From Hamadaea flava (GTDB lineage Bacteria; Actinomycetota; Actinomycetes; Mycobacteriales; Micromonosporaceae), in assembly GCF_024172085.1 (NCBI RefSeq), contig NZ_JAMZDZ010000001.1:3658001-3722000 (forward strand): a DNA stretch of 64,000 nucleotides. The letters are read 5' to 3'. Below, one piece after another: positions 50,861 to 60,799 of this stretch. Position 1 is the first letter of the stretch; each line of letters begins with the position of its first letter. The notes below the pieces were generated by a model. The model ran no database searches. It was not told the origin of the DNA and saw only the letters and a program-made list of their open reading frames with translations. Both the position numbers and the translations under genes were made by a program.

Positions 50861-52918
50861 GTGAGCTCCTCCGCACCAGTCGCCACCCCCGCCGCCGACC
50901 TGCCCGAGGATCGGTTCCTCAACCGCGAGCTGTCCTGGCTCGATTTCAACGCCCGCGTCCTCGCCCTCGGCGAGGATCCCGCCACTCCGCTGCTGGAACG
51001 GGCGAAGTTCCTCGCCATCTTCGCGACCAACCTCGACGAGTTCTTCATGGTCCGCTTCGCCGCGCTGCAACGGCGCTGGCAGACCGGCCTGCCGCTGCGG
51101 GGGGCCGACCGCAAGCCGGCCGCGCGGCAGCAGCTCGACCTGGTGACGTCGCGGGCCGCCGAGCTGGTGGCCCGGCACGCCGCGTGCTTCGAGGAACAGG
51201 TACGCCCGGAGCTGGAGAACGCCGGGATCGTGGTCGAACGGTGGAGCAAGCTGTCCGAGGAGGAGCAGGCGCGGCTCCACGAGTACTTCCTGGAGCACCT
51301 GTTCCCGGTGCTGACCCCGCTCGCGGTCGACCCGGCGCACCCGTTCCCGTACATCTCGGGGCTGTCGCTCAACCTCGCCGTGGTCATTCGCGACCCCGAC
51401 GGCGGCCCCGACCTGTTCGCCCGGGTGAAGGTCCCGGCGAACGTCCCCCGCTTCACCGGGCTCGGCCACGGGCGGTACATCGCGGTCGAGGAGCTGATCG
51501 CGGTCCACCTCGACCGGCTGTTCCCGGGCATGTCCATCGTGGAGCATCACCTGTTCCGGGTGACCCGCAACGCCGAGGTCGAGATCGAGGAGGACCGGGA
51601 CGAGGACCTGCTGCAGGCGCTGGAACGGGAACTGGCCCGGCGGCGCTTCGGTCCCCCGGTACGCCTGGAGGTCGCCGAGGGGATCAGCCCGGACGTCCTG
51701 GAGACCCTCGTCCGGGAACTCGACATGGACGAGCGCGACGTGTATCGCGTACCGGGGTTGCCGGATCTGTCGGCGCTGTGGCAGATCTACGAGGAAGCGG
51801 ATCGACCGGAGTTGAAGGAGCCGAGCTTCGTCCCGCCGACGCATCCCCGCCTGCGCGACGGCGAACGCAGCATCTTCTCGGTCATCCGGGACGGCGACAT
51901 CCTGGTGCACCACCCGTACCACTCGTTCTCGACGAGCGTGCAGCGGTTCATCGAGCAGGCCGCGGCCGACCCCCACGTGCTGGCCATCAAGCAGACCCTC
52001 TACCGGACCAGCGGCGACTCCCCCATCGTGGACGCGCTCGTGGACGCGGCCGAGGCCGGCAAGCAGGTCGTCGTGGTGGTCGAGGTGAAGGCCCGGTTCG
52101 ACGAGTGGGCCAACATCGGCTGGGCCCGGACCCTGGAGCGCGCCGGCTGCCACGTGGTCTACGGGCTGGTCGGATTGAAGACACACGCGAAGATCGCCCT
52201 CGTCGTCCGGGAGGAGGGCGCGATCCTGCGCCGCTACTGCCACGTCGGGACCGGCAACTACCACCCGAAGACGGCTCGGCTCTACGAGGACTTCGGCCTC
52301 TTGACGGCCGCCCCCGAGGTGGGCGAGGACGTCACGGAGCTGTTCAACCGCCTCACCGGTTACGGGCGGCCGCCGTCGTACCGGCGGCTCCTGGTGGCGC
52401 CGGAAGGCGTCCGATCCGGTCTCCTGGAGCTGATCGAGGGCCAGGCTCGGCGTGGTCGCCGGGGACTGGTGCAGATGAAGGTGAACTCACTCGTCGACGA
52501 GGACGTCGTGGACGCCCTGTACGCCGCCTCCCGGGCCGGAACGCAGGTGGATCTGGTCGTCCGCGGCATGTGCACCTTGCGGCCCGGCGTACGCGGCCTG
52601 TCGGATCGCATCCGCGTGCGCTCGGTGCTGGGCCGGTTCCTGGAGCATTCCCGGGTCTTCCGATTCGGCCAGGGCGCGGCGGCCCAGTGGTGGCTGGGCT
52701 CCGCCGACGTCATGCGCCGCAACCTCGACCAACGGGTGGAGGCGCTCGTCCGGGTCACCGATCCGGTCTCGGTCCAGCAGCTCAGCTCGATGATGGAGCT
52801 GTACCTCACCGACGAATCCGGCGGGTTCGACCTGGCCCCGGACGGGGTGTGGCATCGGCGTACCGGGCGGGATCCGCAGCAGTTGCTGCTCACCGGGGCG
52901 ACCGCGCAGAACACCTGA
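50861..52918 (+). CDS. ppk1: Polyphosphate kinase 1
   Basis: Ppk1 makes polyphosphate from ATP. The 685-residue protein has the N-terminal [25 protein letters not shown], the PLD-like domain with the phosphorylated His in [34 protein letters not shown] and a second His motif near the C-terminus. GTG start downstream of candidate PHO boxes; a terminator follows. It lies next to CHAD and hupB, as in mycobacteria (Rv2984-2986). Confidence 0.97.
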   Translation: MSSSAPVATPAADLPEDRFLNRELSWLDFNARVLALGEDPATPLLERAKFLAIFATNLDEFFMVRFAALQRRWQTGLPLRGADRKPAARQQLDLVTSRAAELVARHAACFEEQVRPELENAGIVVERWSKLSEEEQARLHEYFLEHLFPVLTPLAVDPAHPFPYISGLSLNLAVVIRDPDGGPDLFARVKVPANVPRFTGLGHGRYIAVEELIAVHLDRLFPGMSIVEHHLFRVTRNAEVEIEEDRDEDLLQALERELARRRFGPPVRLEVAEGISPDVLETLVRELDMDERDVYRVPGLPDLSALWQIYEEADRPELKEPSFVPPTHPRLRDGERSIFSVIRDGDILVHHPYHSFSTSVQRFIEQAAADPHVLAIKQTLYRTSGDSPIVDALVDAAEAGKQVVVVVEVKARFDEWANIGWARTLERAGCHVVYGLVGLKTHAKIALVVREEGAILRRYCHVGTGNYHPKTARLYEDFGLLTAAPEVGEDVTELFNRLTGYGRPPSYRRLLVAPEGVRSGLLELIEGQARRGRRGLVQMKVNSLVDEDVVDALYAASRAGTQVDLVVRGMCTLRPGVRGLSDRIRVRSVLGRFLEHSRVFRFGQGAAAQWWLGSADVMRRNLDQRVEALVRVTDPVSVQQLSSMMELYLTDESGGFDLAPDGVWHRRTGRDPQQLLLTGATAQNT

Positions 52919-52929
52919 CGGGTATGGGA

Positions 52930-52959
52930 ACAGGCGCCCGTGGTTGCACGGGCGCCTGT
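52930..52959. terminator. Terminator between convergent ppk1 and hupB
   Basis: A perfect 13-bp hairpin ACAGGCGCCCGTG / CACGGGCGCCTGT with loop GTTG lies 11 bp past ppk1 and 15 bp past hupB. Confidence 0.9.
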
Positions 52960-52974
52960 CAGGTAGGGACTTGC

Positions 52975-53616
52975 TCAGCGTCGAGCAGCCTTCTTAGCCG
53001 GGGCCTTCTTGGCGGGCGCCTTCTTCGCCGTCGCCTTGGCAGCCGACTTCGCGGGGGCCTTCTTCGCCACAGTCGCCTTGGTCGCGGCCTTCTTGGCCGG
53101 AGCCTTCTTCGCCGCCACCGACTTCTTGGCGGGCGCCGACTTGGTCGCGGCCTTCTTCGCCGGAGCCGTCTTCTTGGCGGCGGCGGCCTTGGTCGCGGTC
53201 GCCTTCTTGGCGGGCGCCGCCTTCTTCGTAGCGGCCTTGACAGCAGTGGTCTTCTTGGCCGCCGCCGTCGCCGTGGTCTTCTTGGCGGCCGCGGTCTTCT
53301 TGGCCGCGGTGGTCGCCGTCTTCTTCGCGGCGGCGGGCTGCTTGCCGCTCGCCACCGCCTCCTTGAAGCCGGCGCCGGCGCGGAACGCCGGAACGGCCGT
53401 CTTCGGCACCTTCACCGCTTCGCCGGTGCGCGGGTTACGCGCCGTCCGGGCGGCCCGCTGCCGCTTCTCGAAGACACCGAATCCGGTCAGCGACACCTTG
53501 TCGCCCTTGGTGACAGCGGTTTCGATTTCGGCCAGAACGGCGTCCAGCGCGGCGGTTGCGGTCTTCTTATCCCCCAACCGGGCGGCCAGTGCCTCGATGA
53601 GCTCGGCCTTGTTCAC
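52975..53616 (-). CDS. hupB: HU-family nucleoid protein with histone H1-like tail
   Basis: The first 90 residues are HU ([43 protein letters not shown]). About 120 residues of Lys/Ala/Pro/Thr repeats (PAKKA, TAAKKT) follow, the actinobacterial HupB/HU-S tail that binds DNA and other polyanions. ATG with GGGAGGG 5 nt upstream. The 191-bp upstream gap is comparatively AT-rich and should hold a strong promoter, but I cannot assign elements with confidence. Confidence 0.96.
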   Translation of the reverse strand: MNKAELIEALAARLGDKKTATAALDAVLAEIETAVTKGDKVSLTGFGVFEKRQRAARTARNPRTGEAVKVPKTAVPAFRAGAGFKEAVASGKQPAAAKKTATTAAKKTAAAKKTTATAAAKKTTAVKAATKKAAPAKKATATKAAAAKKTAPAKKAATKSAPAKKSVAAKKAPAKKAATKATVAKKAPAKSAAKATAKKAPAKKAPAKKAARR

Positions 53617-53763
53617 GGTTCCCTCCCGAGTGTTTCCTTACTGGACTTTCAACCAGTCATTCTTCGCGCACGCTAAGCCCTGCCATACACATTTCCAAAC
53701 ACGTGACGGGTAAACGGCATTTGTGTCGCGCGTATGTCTCTAACTGGCAGTGTGCAACAAAAG

Positions 53764-53794
53764 TGAGGCCCGCGCTCGTTGAGCGCGGGCCTCA
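53764..53794 (-). terminator. Terminator after leuD
   Basis: Hairpin TGAGGCCCGCGCTC / GAGCGCGGGCCTCA with loop GTT, 13 bp past the leuD stop. Confidence 0.88.
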
Positions 53795-53807
53795 GGCATT
53801 CGTGGAG

Positions 53808-54395
53808 TCAGGCGACAACCGGTTGGTACACCGGGCGTGTGGCCTCGAAAGCGGTGATCGAATCGGCGTGCAGAAGGGTCAGGCCGATGTCGTCCAAGCC
53901 CTCCAGCAACCGCCAACGACTGAAGTCATCCAGCTCGAAAGCCCAGGTAGAAGCCCCGGCGCGGACTTCCCGCGCGGCGAGGTCCACAGTCACCTCCGCC
54001 GTCGGGTCGGATTCCGAACGGGCCCAAAGACTTTCGACTGCGTCGATGGGAAGCTCGACCGTCAACAGCCCTTGCTTCAACGAATTCCCCCGGAAGATGT
54101 CACCGAATCGGGGGGCGATGACGACCCGGAAGCCCCAGTCACGCAGGGCCCAGACGGCGTGTTCCCGGGAGGAGCCCGTGCCGAATTCGGGGCCGGCGAC
54201 CAGAATCGTGGCGGCGGCGTACGCCGGGTCGTTGAGCACGAAGGCGGGATCCTCACGCCAGGCGCTGAACAGTCCGTCCTCGAACCCGGTGCGGGTGACC
54301 CGCTTCAGGTACACCGCCGGGATGATCTGATCCGTGTCCACGTTAGAGCGGCGCAGTGGAACCGCCGCACCGGTGTGGCTGGTGAACTTGTCCAT
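53808..54395 (-). CDS. leuD: 3-isopropylmalate dehydratase small subunit
   Basis: The 195-residue swivel domain reads [33 protein letters not shown] and [15 protein letters not shown]. It pairs with LeuC in leucine synthesis. ATG at 54395 with GAGGAA upstream, 25 bp after leuC; a longer frame upstream overlaps leuC and is not used. Confidence 0.96.
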   Translation of the reverse strand: MDKFTSHTGAAVPLRRSNVDTDQIIPAVYLKRVTRTGFEDGLFSAWREDPAFVLNDPAYAAATILVAGPEFGTGSSREHAVWALRDWGFRVVIAPRFGDIFRGNSLKQGLLTVELPIDAVESLWARSESDPTAEVTVDLAAREVRAGASTWAFELDDFSRWRLLEGLDDIGLTLLHADSITAFEATRPVYQPVVA

Positions 54396-54420
54396 GTCTC
54401 GTGTTCCTCGGTTCCCTCGG

Positions 54421-55851
54421 TCAGACCAGGTCGGCGGGCGCGGCCAGGCGGCCCGTGACGGCGGTGGCGGCGGCGACGGGCGGCGAGACGAGATGCGTAC
54501 GCCCACCCTTGCCCTGCCGGCCCTCGAAGTTGCGGTTCGAGGTGGAGGCCGAGCGCTGCCCCGGCTTCAGCGTGTCCGGGTTCATCCCCAGGCACATCGA
54601 GCACCCCGCGAACCGCCATTCGGCGCCCGCCTCGGTGAACACCTGGTCCAGTCCTTCGGCCTCGGCGGCCGCCCGAACCGCGGCGGAACCGGGGACGACC
54701 AGCATGCGTACGCCCTCGGCCACCTTGCGGCCCTTCAGCACGCCCGCAGCGGCCCGCAGATCCTCCAGTCGCCCGTTCGTGCAGGAGCCGACGAAGACCA
54801 CGTCGACCTCGACATCCCGCAGCTTCTGCCCCGGGGTGAGCCCCATGTACGCCAGCGCCCGCTCGGCGGCGGCCTTCTCGCCTTCGTCCACGAACGACTC
54901 GGGGTCCGGCACGGCGGCGTCCAGCGGCGCGCCCTGGCCCGGGTTGGTGCCCCAGGTGACGAACGGGGTGACCTGGCTGACGTCCAGGGTCACCTCCCGG
55001 TCGAAGACCGCCCCGTCGTCGGTGCGCAAGGTACGCCAGTGCTCCACGGCCGCGTCCCAGGCGTCGCCCTGCGGCGCGAACCGGCGGCCCTTGAGCCAGG
55101 CGAAGGTGGTCTCGTCCGGCGCGATGAGGCCCGCCTTGGCGCCCCACTCGATGGACATGTTCGAGATGGTCATCCGGCCCTCCATGGAGAGCTGCTCGAT
55201 GACCGGGCCGCGGTACTCCACCACGTAGCCGCGTCCGCCGCCGGTGCCGACCTGCGTGATCAGCGCCAGGATCAGGTCCTTGGCGGTCACGCCGGGCCGC
55301 AGTTCGCCGACGAAGTTCACGGCCATCTGCTTCGGCCGCGCCTGCGGCAGCGTCTGCGTGGCGAGGACGTGCTCGACCTCACTGGTGCCGATGCCGAAGG
55401 CCAGCGCGCCGAACGCGCCGTGCGTCGAGGTGTGCGAGTCGCCGCAGACGATCGTCGTGCCGGGCTGCGTCAGGCCCTGCTGCGGCCCCATGACGTGGAC
55501 CACGCCCTGCTCGGGGTCGCCCAGTGGGTGCAGCTTGACGCCGAACTCCGCGCAGTTGCGGCGCAGCGTCTCGATCTGGGTCCGGCTGACCGGATCGGCG
55601 ATCGTGAGGAGGTTGTCCGTGGGGGTGTTGTGATCCTCGGTCGCGATCGTGAGATCGGGCCGCCGCACCGGGCGGCCGGCCATCCGCAGGCCGTCGAAGG
55701 CTTGCGGGCTGGTCACCTCATGGAGCAGATGCAGGTCGATGTAAAGCAGATCGGGTTCGCCGGCTGCGGATCGGACTACGTGCGCGTCCCAGACCTTCTG
55801 GGCCAACGTCTTGGGCTGGCCGAACTCCTGGCTCTTCACTCGAGAGCTCAT
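54421..55851 (-). CDS. leuC: 3-isopropylmalate dehydratase large subunit
   Basis: The 476-residue aconitase-fold protein has [35 protein letters not shown], and Fe-S Cys ligands in VGSCTNGR and [15 protein letters not shown] at 55851 with GGAG upstream. It is divergent from the IclR gene across 67 bp that hold a palindrome, the standard leuCD regulator layout. Confidence 0.97.
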   Translation of the reverse strand: MSSRVKSQEFGQPKTLAQKVWDAHVVRSAAGEPDLLYIDLHLLHEVTSPQAFDGLRMAGRPVRRPDLTIATEDHNTPTDNLLTIADPVSRTQIETLRRNCAEFGVKLHPLGDPEQGVVHVMGPQQGLTQPGTTIVCGDSHTSTHGAFGALAFGIGTSEVEHVLATQTLPQARPKQMAVNFVGELRPGVTAKDLILALITQVGTGGGRGYVVEYRGPVIEQLSMEGRMTISNMSIEWGAKAGLIAPDETTFAWLKGRRFAPQGDAWDAAVEHWRTLRTDDGAVFDREVTLDVSQVTPFVTWGTNPGQGAPLDAAVPDPESFVDEGEKAAAERALAYMGLTPGQKLRDVEVDVVFVGSCTNGRLEDLRAAAGVLKGRKVAEGVRMLVVPGSAAVRAAAEAEGLDQVFTEAGAEWRFAGCSMCLGMNPDTLKPGQRSASTSNRNFEGRQGKGGRTHLVSPPVAAATAVTGRLAAPADLV

Positions 55852-55873
55852 CACTGTTACTCCCACCATATGG

Positions 55874-55894
55874 ACATCCCAGCTTTTGGGAGGT
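55874..55894. promoter_or_regulatory. Candidate operator between leuC and the IclR regulator
   Basis: ACATCCCA-N5-TGGGAGGT is an inverted repeat (7 of 8 positions) in the 67-bp divergent gap. It is where an NdgR/LtbR-type IclR protein would bind to control leuCD and itself. Confidence 0.5.
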
Positions 55895-55918
55895 ATGTTT
55901 CGGTGTGTGGGACACAGT

Positions 55919-56605
55919 ATGTCTGGCGTGGGCGTCCTTGACAAGGCGGTAGTGATTCTGGCCGCCTGCGTCGACGGCGCGAGCCTCGCTGAACTCGTCG
56001 ATCGCACCAAGCTGCCGCGGGCAACGGCGCACCGGCTGGCGCAGGCCCTGGAGATCCATCGCATGCTGGTACGCGACACGCAGGGCCGCTGGCGCCCGGG
56101 CCCCCGGCTCGGGGAGCTCGCCAACGCCGCGCCCGACGTCCTGCTGACCGCCGCCGAGCCGCTCCTGGCCGCCTTGCGCGACAACACCGGCGAAAGCGCC
56201 CAGCTCTACCTCCGCCGAGCGGACGAGCGCATCTGCGTGGCCGCCGCCGAGCGGGCTTCGGGCTTGCGCGACACCGTGCCGGTCGGCTCGATACTGCCGA
56301 TGACGGCTGGTTCGGCAGCACAGGTGCTGCTGGCCTGGGAGCCGCCCGAGGCGGTCATGCCGCTGCTGCCCCGCTGCAAGTTCACCGGAAAGACCCTCGC
56401 CGAGGTACGCCGTCGTGGCTGGGCGCAGTCGGTCGCCGAACGGGAAGCCGGTGTGGCGAGCGTCTCCGCCCCGATCCGGGACCGCACCGGGCGGGTGATC
56501 GCCGCGATCAGCGTTTCCGGCCCGATCGAGCGCCTCGGCCGCCGGCCCGGCGATCGGCACGCGATGGCGGTCGTCCGCGCCGGCCAGCGCCTGTCCGGCC
56601 TCTGA
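55919..56605 (+). CDS. IclR-family regulator of leucine genes (NdgR/LtbR-like)
   Basis: The 228-residue protein begins [14 protein letters not shown], has a winged helix-turn-helix ([21 protein letters not shown]) and an IclR effector domain (LDNxxES-like [15 protein letters not shown], then [18 protein letters not shown]). NdgR/LtbR proteins sit divergent to leuCD throughout actinobacteria. The ATG at 55919 matches their usual N-terminus. Its stop is followed within 5 bp by palindrome F. Confidence 0.92.
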   Translation: MSGVGVLDKAVVILAACVDGASLAELVDRTKLPRATAHRLAQALEIHRMLVRDTQGRWRPGPRLGELANAAPDVLLTAAEPLLAALRDNTGESAQLYLRRADERICVAAAERASGLRDTVPVGSILPMTAGSAAQVLLAWEPPEAVMPLLPRCKFTGKTLAEVRRRGWAQSVAEREAGVASVSAPIRDRTGRVIAAISVSGPIERLGRRPGDRHAMAVVRAGQRLSGL

Positions 56606-56610
56606 CCTGC

Positions 56611-56679
56611 TAGCTGCAGATCACGGTTACGCATGCCAAAACCCCGTTGGGAGGCATGCGTAACCGTGATCTGCAGCTA
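56611..56679. repeat. Interspersed palindromic repeat, type 1, copy F (perfect arms)
   Basis: Twenty-seven-nt arms (TAGCTGCAGATCACGG with TTACGCATGCC, and complement) match perfectly around a 15-nt loop AAAACCCCGTTGGGA. The core AGATCACGGTTACGCATGC belongs to the family; the outer TAGCTGC is unique to this copy. It lies 5 bp past the IclR stop and between that gene and the convergent tRNA unit. Confidence 0.95.
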
Positions 56680-56697
56680 ATGGGGAGAGCAACGAAA

Positions 56698-56725
56698 AGC
56701 GCCGCACTCCGAAGAGTGCGGCGCT
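56698..56725 (-). terminator. Terminator after the tRNA genes
   Basis: Hairpin AGCGCCGCACTC / GAGTGCGGCGCT with loop CGAA. On the minus strand it is followed by TTTTCGTT. It lies just past tRNA-Glu. Confidence 0.88.
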
Positions 56726-56731
56726 CGTCTG

Positions 56732-56804
56732 TAGCCCCGACCGGATTCGAACCGGCGCTACCGCCTTGAGAGGGCGGCGTCCTAGGCCGCTAGACGACGG
56801 GGCC
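56732..56804 (-). tRNA. tRNA-Glu (CTC)
   Basis: A 73-nt cloverleaf on the minus strand: acceptor GGCCCCG / CGGGGCT, D-arm GTCTAGCGGCCTAGGAC, anticodon CTC in CCCTCTCAAGG, T-arm CCGGTTCGAATCCGG, discriminator A. No encoded CCA is visible. The anticodon reads GAG, the main Glu codon at this GC. Confidence 0.95.
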
Positions 56805-56901
56805 AGAACTTTCCGTATTCACACTTTTGCCGCCTTCCGGCGGCAGCTGAACCTTACCAGATCCAGCTCCCTCGCGTGAAATCGCCTTCCACGCTTGGTT
56901 G

Positions 56902-56973
56902 CTGGGGTACCAGGACTCGAACCTAGACTAACTGAACCAGAATCAGTTGGGCTGCCAATTACCCCATACCCCA
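56902..56973 (-). tRNA. tRNA-Gln (CTG)
   Basis: A 72-nt cloverleaf on the minus strand: acceptor TGGGGTA / TACCCCA, anticodon CTG in ACTGATTCTGGTTCAGT, T-arm with GGTTCGAGTCC, discriminator G. It precedes tRNA-Glu by about 97 bp; both probably form one transcript, as in mycobacteria near leuCD and gltX. Confidence 0.95.
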
Positions 56974-57075
56974 TCGGCACCGCTAGCCCTGAGGTTTGCT
57001 GTGCCGAGGAGGAACTTTACCCGACCGGCGCGGGGCGCGCCAAACCGGTATCCCCCTGTGTTTCGTGAGGCGCAC

Positions 57076-57081
57076 TACGCT
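57076..57081 (+). promoter_or_regulatory. -10 element (TACGCT) for the membrane protein at 57088
   Basis: TACGCT, 6 nt, then GTG. It excludes the longer frame that would start inside tRNA-Gln. Confidence 0.55.
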
Positions 57082-57087
57082 GCGGGT

Positions 57088-57762
57088 GTGGTCGATGTCC
57101 TTCCCGCCTGGCTGCGCCCCACCCGGGGCGAACACCGTACGCCGGCCGCGGTCGCCGTGCTGGTGATGATCGGCTTGCAGCTCAAGGTCTCGCACGCGCT
57201 CCACATCCAACCGGGCTGGTTGGTCCCGGCGGTCGAGGGCGTACTGCTGTTGGTGTTGCTCTCGACGAACCCGGGCCGGGTGAACCGGGAGACCCGCTGG
57301 CTGCGCCTGAGCGGGCTGACTCTCGTCGCGGCGGCCAGCGTCCTCAACGCGTACGCCGCCGCCCGGCTCGTCGTCGACATCGCCACCAAGCACGCCGAGG
57401 TCAACGGGCTCACGCCGGCTGTGCTGCTGCTGACCGGGGCGGCGGTGTGGCTGAGCAACGTCATCGTCTTCGCGCTCTGGTACTGGGAACTGGACTCGGG
57501 CGGCCCCGCCGCGCGTGCGAACGCGCGCAAGGACCGCCCCGACTTCCTCTTCCCGCAGATGACCGCGCGGGATCTCGCGAAGCCGGACTGGGAGCCCGGC
57601 TTCGTCGACTACCTCTACGTCTCGTTCACCAACGCGACCGCGTTCAGCCCGACCGACACCATGCCCATGACCAAGTGGGCCAAGCTGACCATGATGTTCG
57701 AGTCGGCCGTCTCGGTCGTGGTGGTGGGGCTGGTCGTGGCCCGCGCGATCAACATCCTCTGA
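57088..57762 (+). CDS. Multi-pass membrane protein (DUF1345-like)
   Basis: The 224-residue protein has five or so hydrophobic segments (VLVMIGLQL, LVPAVEGVLLLVLL, LTLVAAASVL, AVLLLTGAAVWLSNVIVFALWYW, and a C-terminal VVVVGLVVARAINIL). The conserved FVDYLYVSFTNATAFSPTDT and PMTKWAKLTMMFES resemble the DUF1345/ion-channel-like pattern (a T-S-A-F-S-P-T-D loop). Role unknown. The leaderless GTG start is preferred. Confidence 0.78.
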   Translation: MVDVLPAWLRPTRGEHRTPAAVAVLVMIGLQLKVSHALHIQPGWLVPAVEGVLLLVLLSTNPGRVNRETRWLRLSGLTLVAAASVLNAYAAARLVVDIATKHAEVNGLTPAVLLLTGAAVWLSNVIVFALWYWELDSGGPAARANARKDRPDFLFPQMTARDLAKPDWEPGFVDYLYVSFTNATAFSPTDTMPMTKWAKLTMMFESAVSVVVVGLVVARAINIL

Positions 57763-57769
57763 GGGACTG

Positions 57770-58573
57770 TCAGAGGTTCAGCACTGGATTCGAGAGCGTG
57801 CCGACACCCTCGATGCTCACCGAGACGACATCACCTTCGGTCAGCACGCCGACGCCGGCCGGCGTACCGGTGAGGACCACATCCCCGGGCAGCAGCGTCA
57901 TCACATGCGACACATACGAGATGAGGGTCGCCACGTCGAAGACGAACTGGCTGGTACGCCCGAGCTGGCGTACGTCCGGCTCCTCGCCGGCGCGCCCCAC
58001 CTCGCAGCGCACCTCCAGGTCCGAGGCGTCGATCCCGGTGGTGATCCACGGGCCGAGCGGGCAGAACGAGTCGAAGCCCTTGGCCCGGGTGAACTGGACG
58101 TCCGCCTTCTGCAGGTCGCGGGCGGTCACGTCGTTGGCGCAGGTGTAGCCGAACACGGTCTTGAGCGCGTCGGCCCGGTCGACCCGGCGGGCCCCGGTGG
58201 CGCCGATCACGACGGCCAGCTCGGCCTCGTGCTCGACCTGATGCGACTGCGGGGGCAGCCGGATCGGGTCGTTCGGGCCGATGACCGAGGTCGTCGGCTT
58301 GAGGAACAGCAGCGGCTCCTTCGGCACGGCGTTGCCGAGTTCGGCGGCGTGCTCGGCGTAGTTACGCCCGACGCAGACGACCTTGCTCGGCAGAATCGGC
58401 GAGAGCAACCGGACGTCGGCCAGCGCCCACCGGTCGCCGGTCAGCTCGATCTCGCCGAACGGGTGCCCGTTGATCGCCGCGACCGTCAGGCCTTCGGTCC
58501 CAGCTCCGGCCGCCTCGCCTTCGACGACGCCGAAGGACATCCCACCGGAATGAACAAAGCGTGCGATCCGCAC
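57770..58573 (-). CDS. Fumarylacetoacetate hydrolase (FAHD) family protein
   Basis: The 267-residue protein has the FAH C-terminal fold: [15 protein letters not shown], metal-binding [38 protein letters not shown] and LTGTPAGVG. Homologues (Rv2993c) act as acylpyruvate hydrolases or oxaloacetate decarboxylases. I start it at the GTG giving [11 protein letters not shown], the usual N-terminus. It is in the mycobacterial order after leuCD and the tRNAs. Confidence 0.93.
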   Translation of the reverse strand: MRIARFVHSGGMSFGVVEGEAAGAGTEGLTVAAINGHPFGEIELTGDRWALADVRLLSPILPSKVVCVGRNYAEHAAELGNAVPKEPLLFLKPTTSVIGPNDPIRLPPQSHQVEHEAELAVVIGATGARRVDRADALKTVFGYTCANDVTARDLQKADVQFTRAKGFDSFCPLGPWITTGIDASDLEVRCEVGRAGEEPDVRQLGRTSQFVFDVATLISYVSHVMTLLPGDVVLTGTPAGVGVLTEGDVVSVSIEGVGTLSNPVLNL

Positions 58574-58629
58574 CACAACCCCCAGTACCTCGCGATCTCC
58601 CGCGATCTCCAAGGCCCAATCTATCGCCG

Positions 58630-58635
58630 TACCCT
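58630..58635 (+). promoter_or_regulatory. -10 element (TACCCT) for the gene at 58642
   Basis: TACCCT, 6 nt, then GTG; no ribosome site. Confidence 0.55.
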
Positions 58636-58641
58636 GGGACG

Positions 58642-59538
58642 GTGAGCGAGAAGGTCCAGCACGCCGTCCTACCGGCCCGGCAATGGCACGAACGCCAGGC
58701 CGCGCACGAGGCCCGGGTGGACCACTGGCTGGGCCGTCACCTCGCCCGCCGTCGCGACGGCGTCAAGCATCCCGTCGAGGACTTCCTGTTCACGTACTAC
58801 TCGCATCGCCCGGCTCAACTCCGCCGGTGGCACCCCGGTTTCGGCGTGGTCCTGGCCGACGGTCCGGCCCAGCCGCCGTACGTTTCGGCGCCGGGTGGCA
58901 CGACCGTCGACCCGGACCTGCCGCACCGCCGCTTGGACTCGATCCGCTGGATCCGCGATCTCCTCGTGGCGACCGCGTCCCGGCCGCCCCAGCTCGGCTG
59001 TTTCGGCCTGCACGAGTGGGCCATGGTCTACCGCCAGACCCAGGACCAGGTCCGCCACAACTCCTGGCCACTGCGCCTCTCCCCGGCCGCGACCGCCCAG
59101 GTCGTCGAAGAGCGAGGGGTACGCTGCACGCACTTCGACGCGTACCGGTTCTTCACCGAACCGGCCCGTCCGCTGAACATCCTGACGCCCACCCGCGACC
59201 GGCAGGCGGAGTTGGAGCAGCCGGGCTGCCTGCACGCCACCATGGATCTCTACAAGTGGGCGTACAAGCTGTCCCCGCTCGTGCCGAGCGAACTGGTGGC
59301 GGACTGCTTCGAACTGTCCCGGGCCGTCCGCGAACTCGACATGCGGGCCAGCCCCTACGACCTCGCCGACCTCGGCTACGCACCGGTCCGGATCGAGACG
59401 CCGGAGGGGCGGGCGGCGTACGCCTTGAGCCAGAAGGACTTCGCCGAGCGCGCCGCTCCGCTGCGCGCCCGGCTCATCGAAGCCTGCGACGACCTCCTGA
59501 TCGTCAGCGGGTCGGCGACGGGGACGCCGTCGCGGTAG
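58642..59538 (+). CDS. Conserved actinobacterial protein, often labelled 3-methyladenine DNA glycosylase
   Basis: The 298-residue protein has highly conserved blocks [63 protein letters not shown] and [16 protein letters not shown] recognise the family from many actinobacterial genomes; the glycosylase label is common but I see no helix-hairpin-helix or AAG-type active site to support it. Many His/Cys/Asp residues suggest a metal enzyme. GTG start from a leaderless promoter. Its last 35 bp overlap the convergent gene. Confidence 0.8.
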   Translation: MSEKVQHAVLPARQWHERQAAHEARVDHWLGRHLARRRDGVKHPVEDFLFTYYSHRPAQLRRWHPGFGVVLADGPAQPPYVSAPGGTTVDPDLPHRRLDSIRWIRDLLVATASRPPQLGCFGLHEWAMVYRQTQDQVRHNSWPLRLSPAATAQVVEERGVRCTHFDAYRFFTEPARPLNILTPTRDRQAELEQPGCLHATMDLYKWAYKLSPLVPSELVADCFELSRAVRELDMRASPYDLADLGYAPVRIETPEGRAAYALSQKDFAERAAPLRARLIEACDDLLIVSGSATGTPSR

Positions 59539-60475
59539 CGGACGGGGTAGCCGTGGTCGTGGTGGCCGACGGTGTGGCGGAGGTCGTGGCGGTGGGGGCG
59601 TCGGTCGGCGATTCGCTCGGGTAGAGGCCCTGGTGGCGGCACAGCCGGGCCAGCACCGGCCAGCGCTCGTACTCCCAAGCCAGGATGGCCTCGCAGTTGT
59701 GGATCTTCGCGTCCACGTAGGACTCGGAGTCCAGGTTGATGATGGAGACCTGGGTGAGCACCTGGCCCTTCGAGTCCACCACCACGAGGTTGCCGCCACC
59801 CTGCCAGGAGGCGTCGACCCACTGGCCGGGGTACTCCTGGTAGCTGCTGTAGTCCCGGGTCGCCGCGTCGTCCACGGTGACGAGCAGGCCGATTCCGAAC
59901 AGCACGAGGGCCGCCGACACCAGGCCGGCCCCGACCCGCTGCCAGCGCTTGACCCGGGTGCTCGCGGTGCGGCCCAGCCAGACGGACGCGACGATCAAGG
60001 CGGCCGTCACGATCAGTCCACCCACGACGCTGTCACCGATGCGGGGCAGCGCGCCTTGCGGACCGTTCCCGGCGGAGACGACCGAGCAGAGGATCCAGGC
60101 CGCCAGGTAGCCGCGGACGACCCACCAGGCCGGGCGCAGCAACTGGCCGAACTCGCTGAGGCTCGCGTACCCGATGATTCTGCCGATCTGGCGGTCGGTG
60201 GTCCGCAGCCGCCCTTTGGCCTCGGTCACGAGCGCGGACAGCCGGGCCCCGCGGGCGGGCGGGGCCGACGGGCCGAGAGTCGCACGCAGCTCGGCGGCGT
60301 AGGCGGCCGGTGGGCCGAGCCGATCCTCGAGCGTGCCGCCCTCCGCCTCGACTTCGGCCGCGACCTCGGAAAGGTGCGCGGGCAGGTCTTCCAGCAGCTC
60401 GGCACGGATGTCGTCGGGCAGGTCGGCGAGTGCCGCACCGACGGCGGCCGCGTAGTGCGCAATGTCGAGATTCAT
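59504..60475 (-). CDS. Membrane protein with N-terminal HAAS/DUF1700-like helical domain
   Basis: The 323-residue protein starts with a helical segment (YAAAVGAALADLPDDIRAELLEDLPAHLSEV, split: residues 8-38) typical of HAAS domains in PadR-linked membrane proteins. Three or so membrane helices follow (WWVVRGYLAAWILCSVV, VGGLIVTAALIVASVWL, GLVSAALVLFGIGLLVTV), then an extracellular part with two Cys and a Thr/Pro/Ala tail. The ATG overlaps the padR stop (ATGA). PadR plus HAAS is a known stress-sensing pair type, e.g. for envelope signals; the signal here is unknown. Confidence 0.83.
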   Translation of the reverse strand: MNLDIAHYAAAVGAALADLPDDIRAELLEDLPAHLSEVAAEVEAEGGTLEDRLGPPAAYAAELRATLGPSAPPARGARLSALVTEAKGRLRTTDRQIGRIIGYASLSEFGQLLRPAWWVVRGYLAAWILCSVVSAGNGPQGALPRIGDSVVGGLIVTAALIVASVWLGRTASTRVKRWQRVGAGLVSAALVLFGIGLLVTVDDAATRDYSSYQEYPGQWVDASWQGGGNLVVVDSKGQVLTQVSIINLDSESYVDAKIHNCEAILAWEYERWPVLARLCRHQGLYPSESPTDAPTATTSATPSATTTTATPSATATASPSPTR

Positions 60476-60792
60476 CGGCTCTCCAGCAGGGCGTCCATCG
60501 TGGCGGCGAACCCGCGCCAGGTCTCGCCGCCGTTTTTCAGCTGGCTGCGACCGGACGGGTTCAGCGAGTAGTACTTCCGGTGCGGTCCTTCTTCGGAGGG
60601 CACCACATAGGTCGTCAGGTAGCCGGCCGCGAAGAGGCGGCGCAGCGTGCCGTAGACCGAGGCGTCGCCGATCTCGTCCAGCCCGGCGCTCCGCAGGCGG
60701 CGCAGGATGTCGTAACCGTAGCCGTCCTCCTCCCGGAGAACCGCGAGCACGGCGAGATCGAGTACGCCCTTGAGGAGCTGGGTCGTATCCAC
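60472..60792 (-). CDS. PadR-family transcriptional regulator
   Basis: The 106-residue protein has the PadR winged helix: QLLKGVLDLAVLAVL, EDGYGYDILRRL, DASVYGTLRRLFAAGYLTTY and GPHRKYYSLNPSG. The GTG at 60792 gives MDTTQLLKG, the common N-terminus, and TAGTGT ends 7 nt upstream. It probably represses its own two-gene unit with the HAAS membrane protein. Confidence 0.93.
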   Translation of the reverse strand: MDTTQLLKGVLDLAVLAVLREEDGYGYDILRRLRSAGLDEIGDASVYGTLRRLFAAGYLTTYVVPSEEGPHRKYYSLNPSGRSQLKNGGETWRGFAATMDALLESR

Positions 60793-60799
60793 GCACAGC

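Noticed and set aside
53009-53713. A hydrophobic Ala/Phe-rich plus-strand frame
   Set aside because: It is the complement of the Lys/Ala repeats of hupB and not a membrane protein.
55852-55918. Leucine attenuator or T-box before leuC
   Set aside because: The gap is only 67 bp, with no leader peptide rich in Leu codons and no T-box sequence.
56947-57087. Longer N-terminus of the membrane protein at 57088
   Set aside because: It would begin inside tRNA-Gln and is not membrane-protein-like; a leaderless promoter sits at the shorter start.
58642-59538. 3-methyladenine DNA glycosylase function
   Set aside because: The label is common for this family, but no glycosylase fold or active-site motif is visible, so I list it only as an alternative name.
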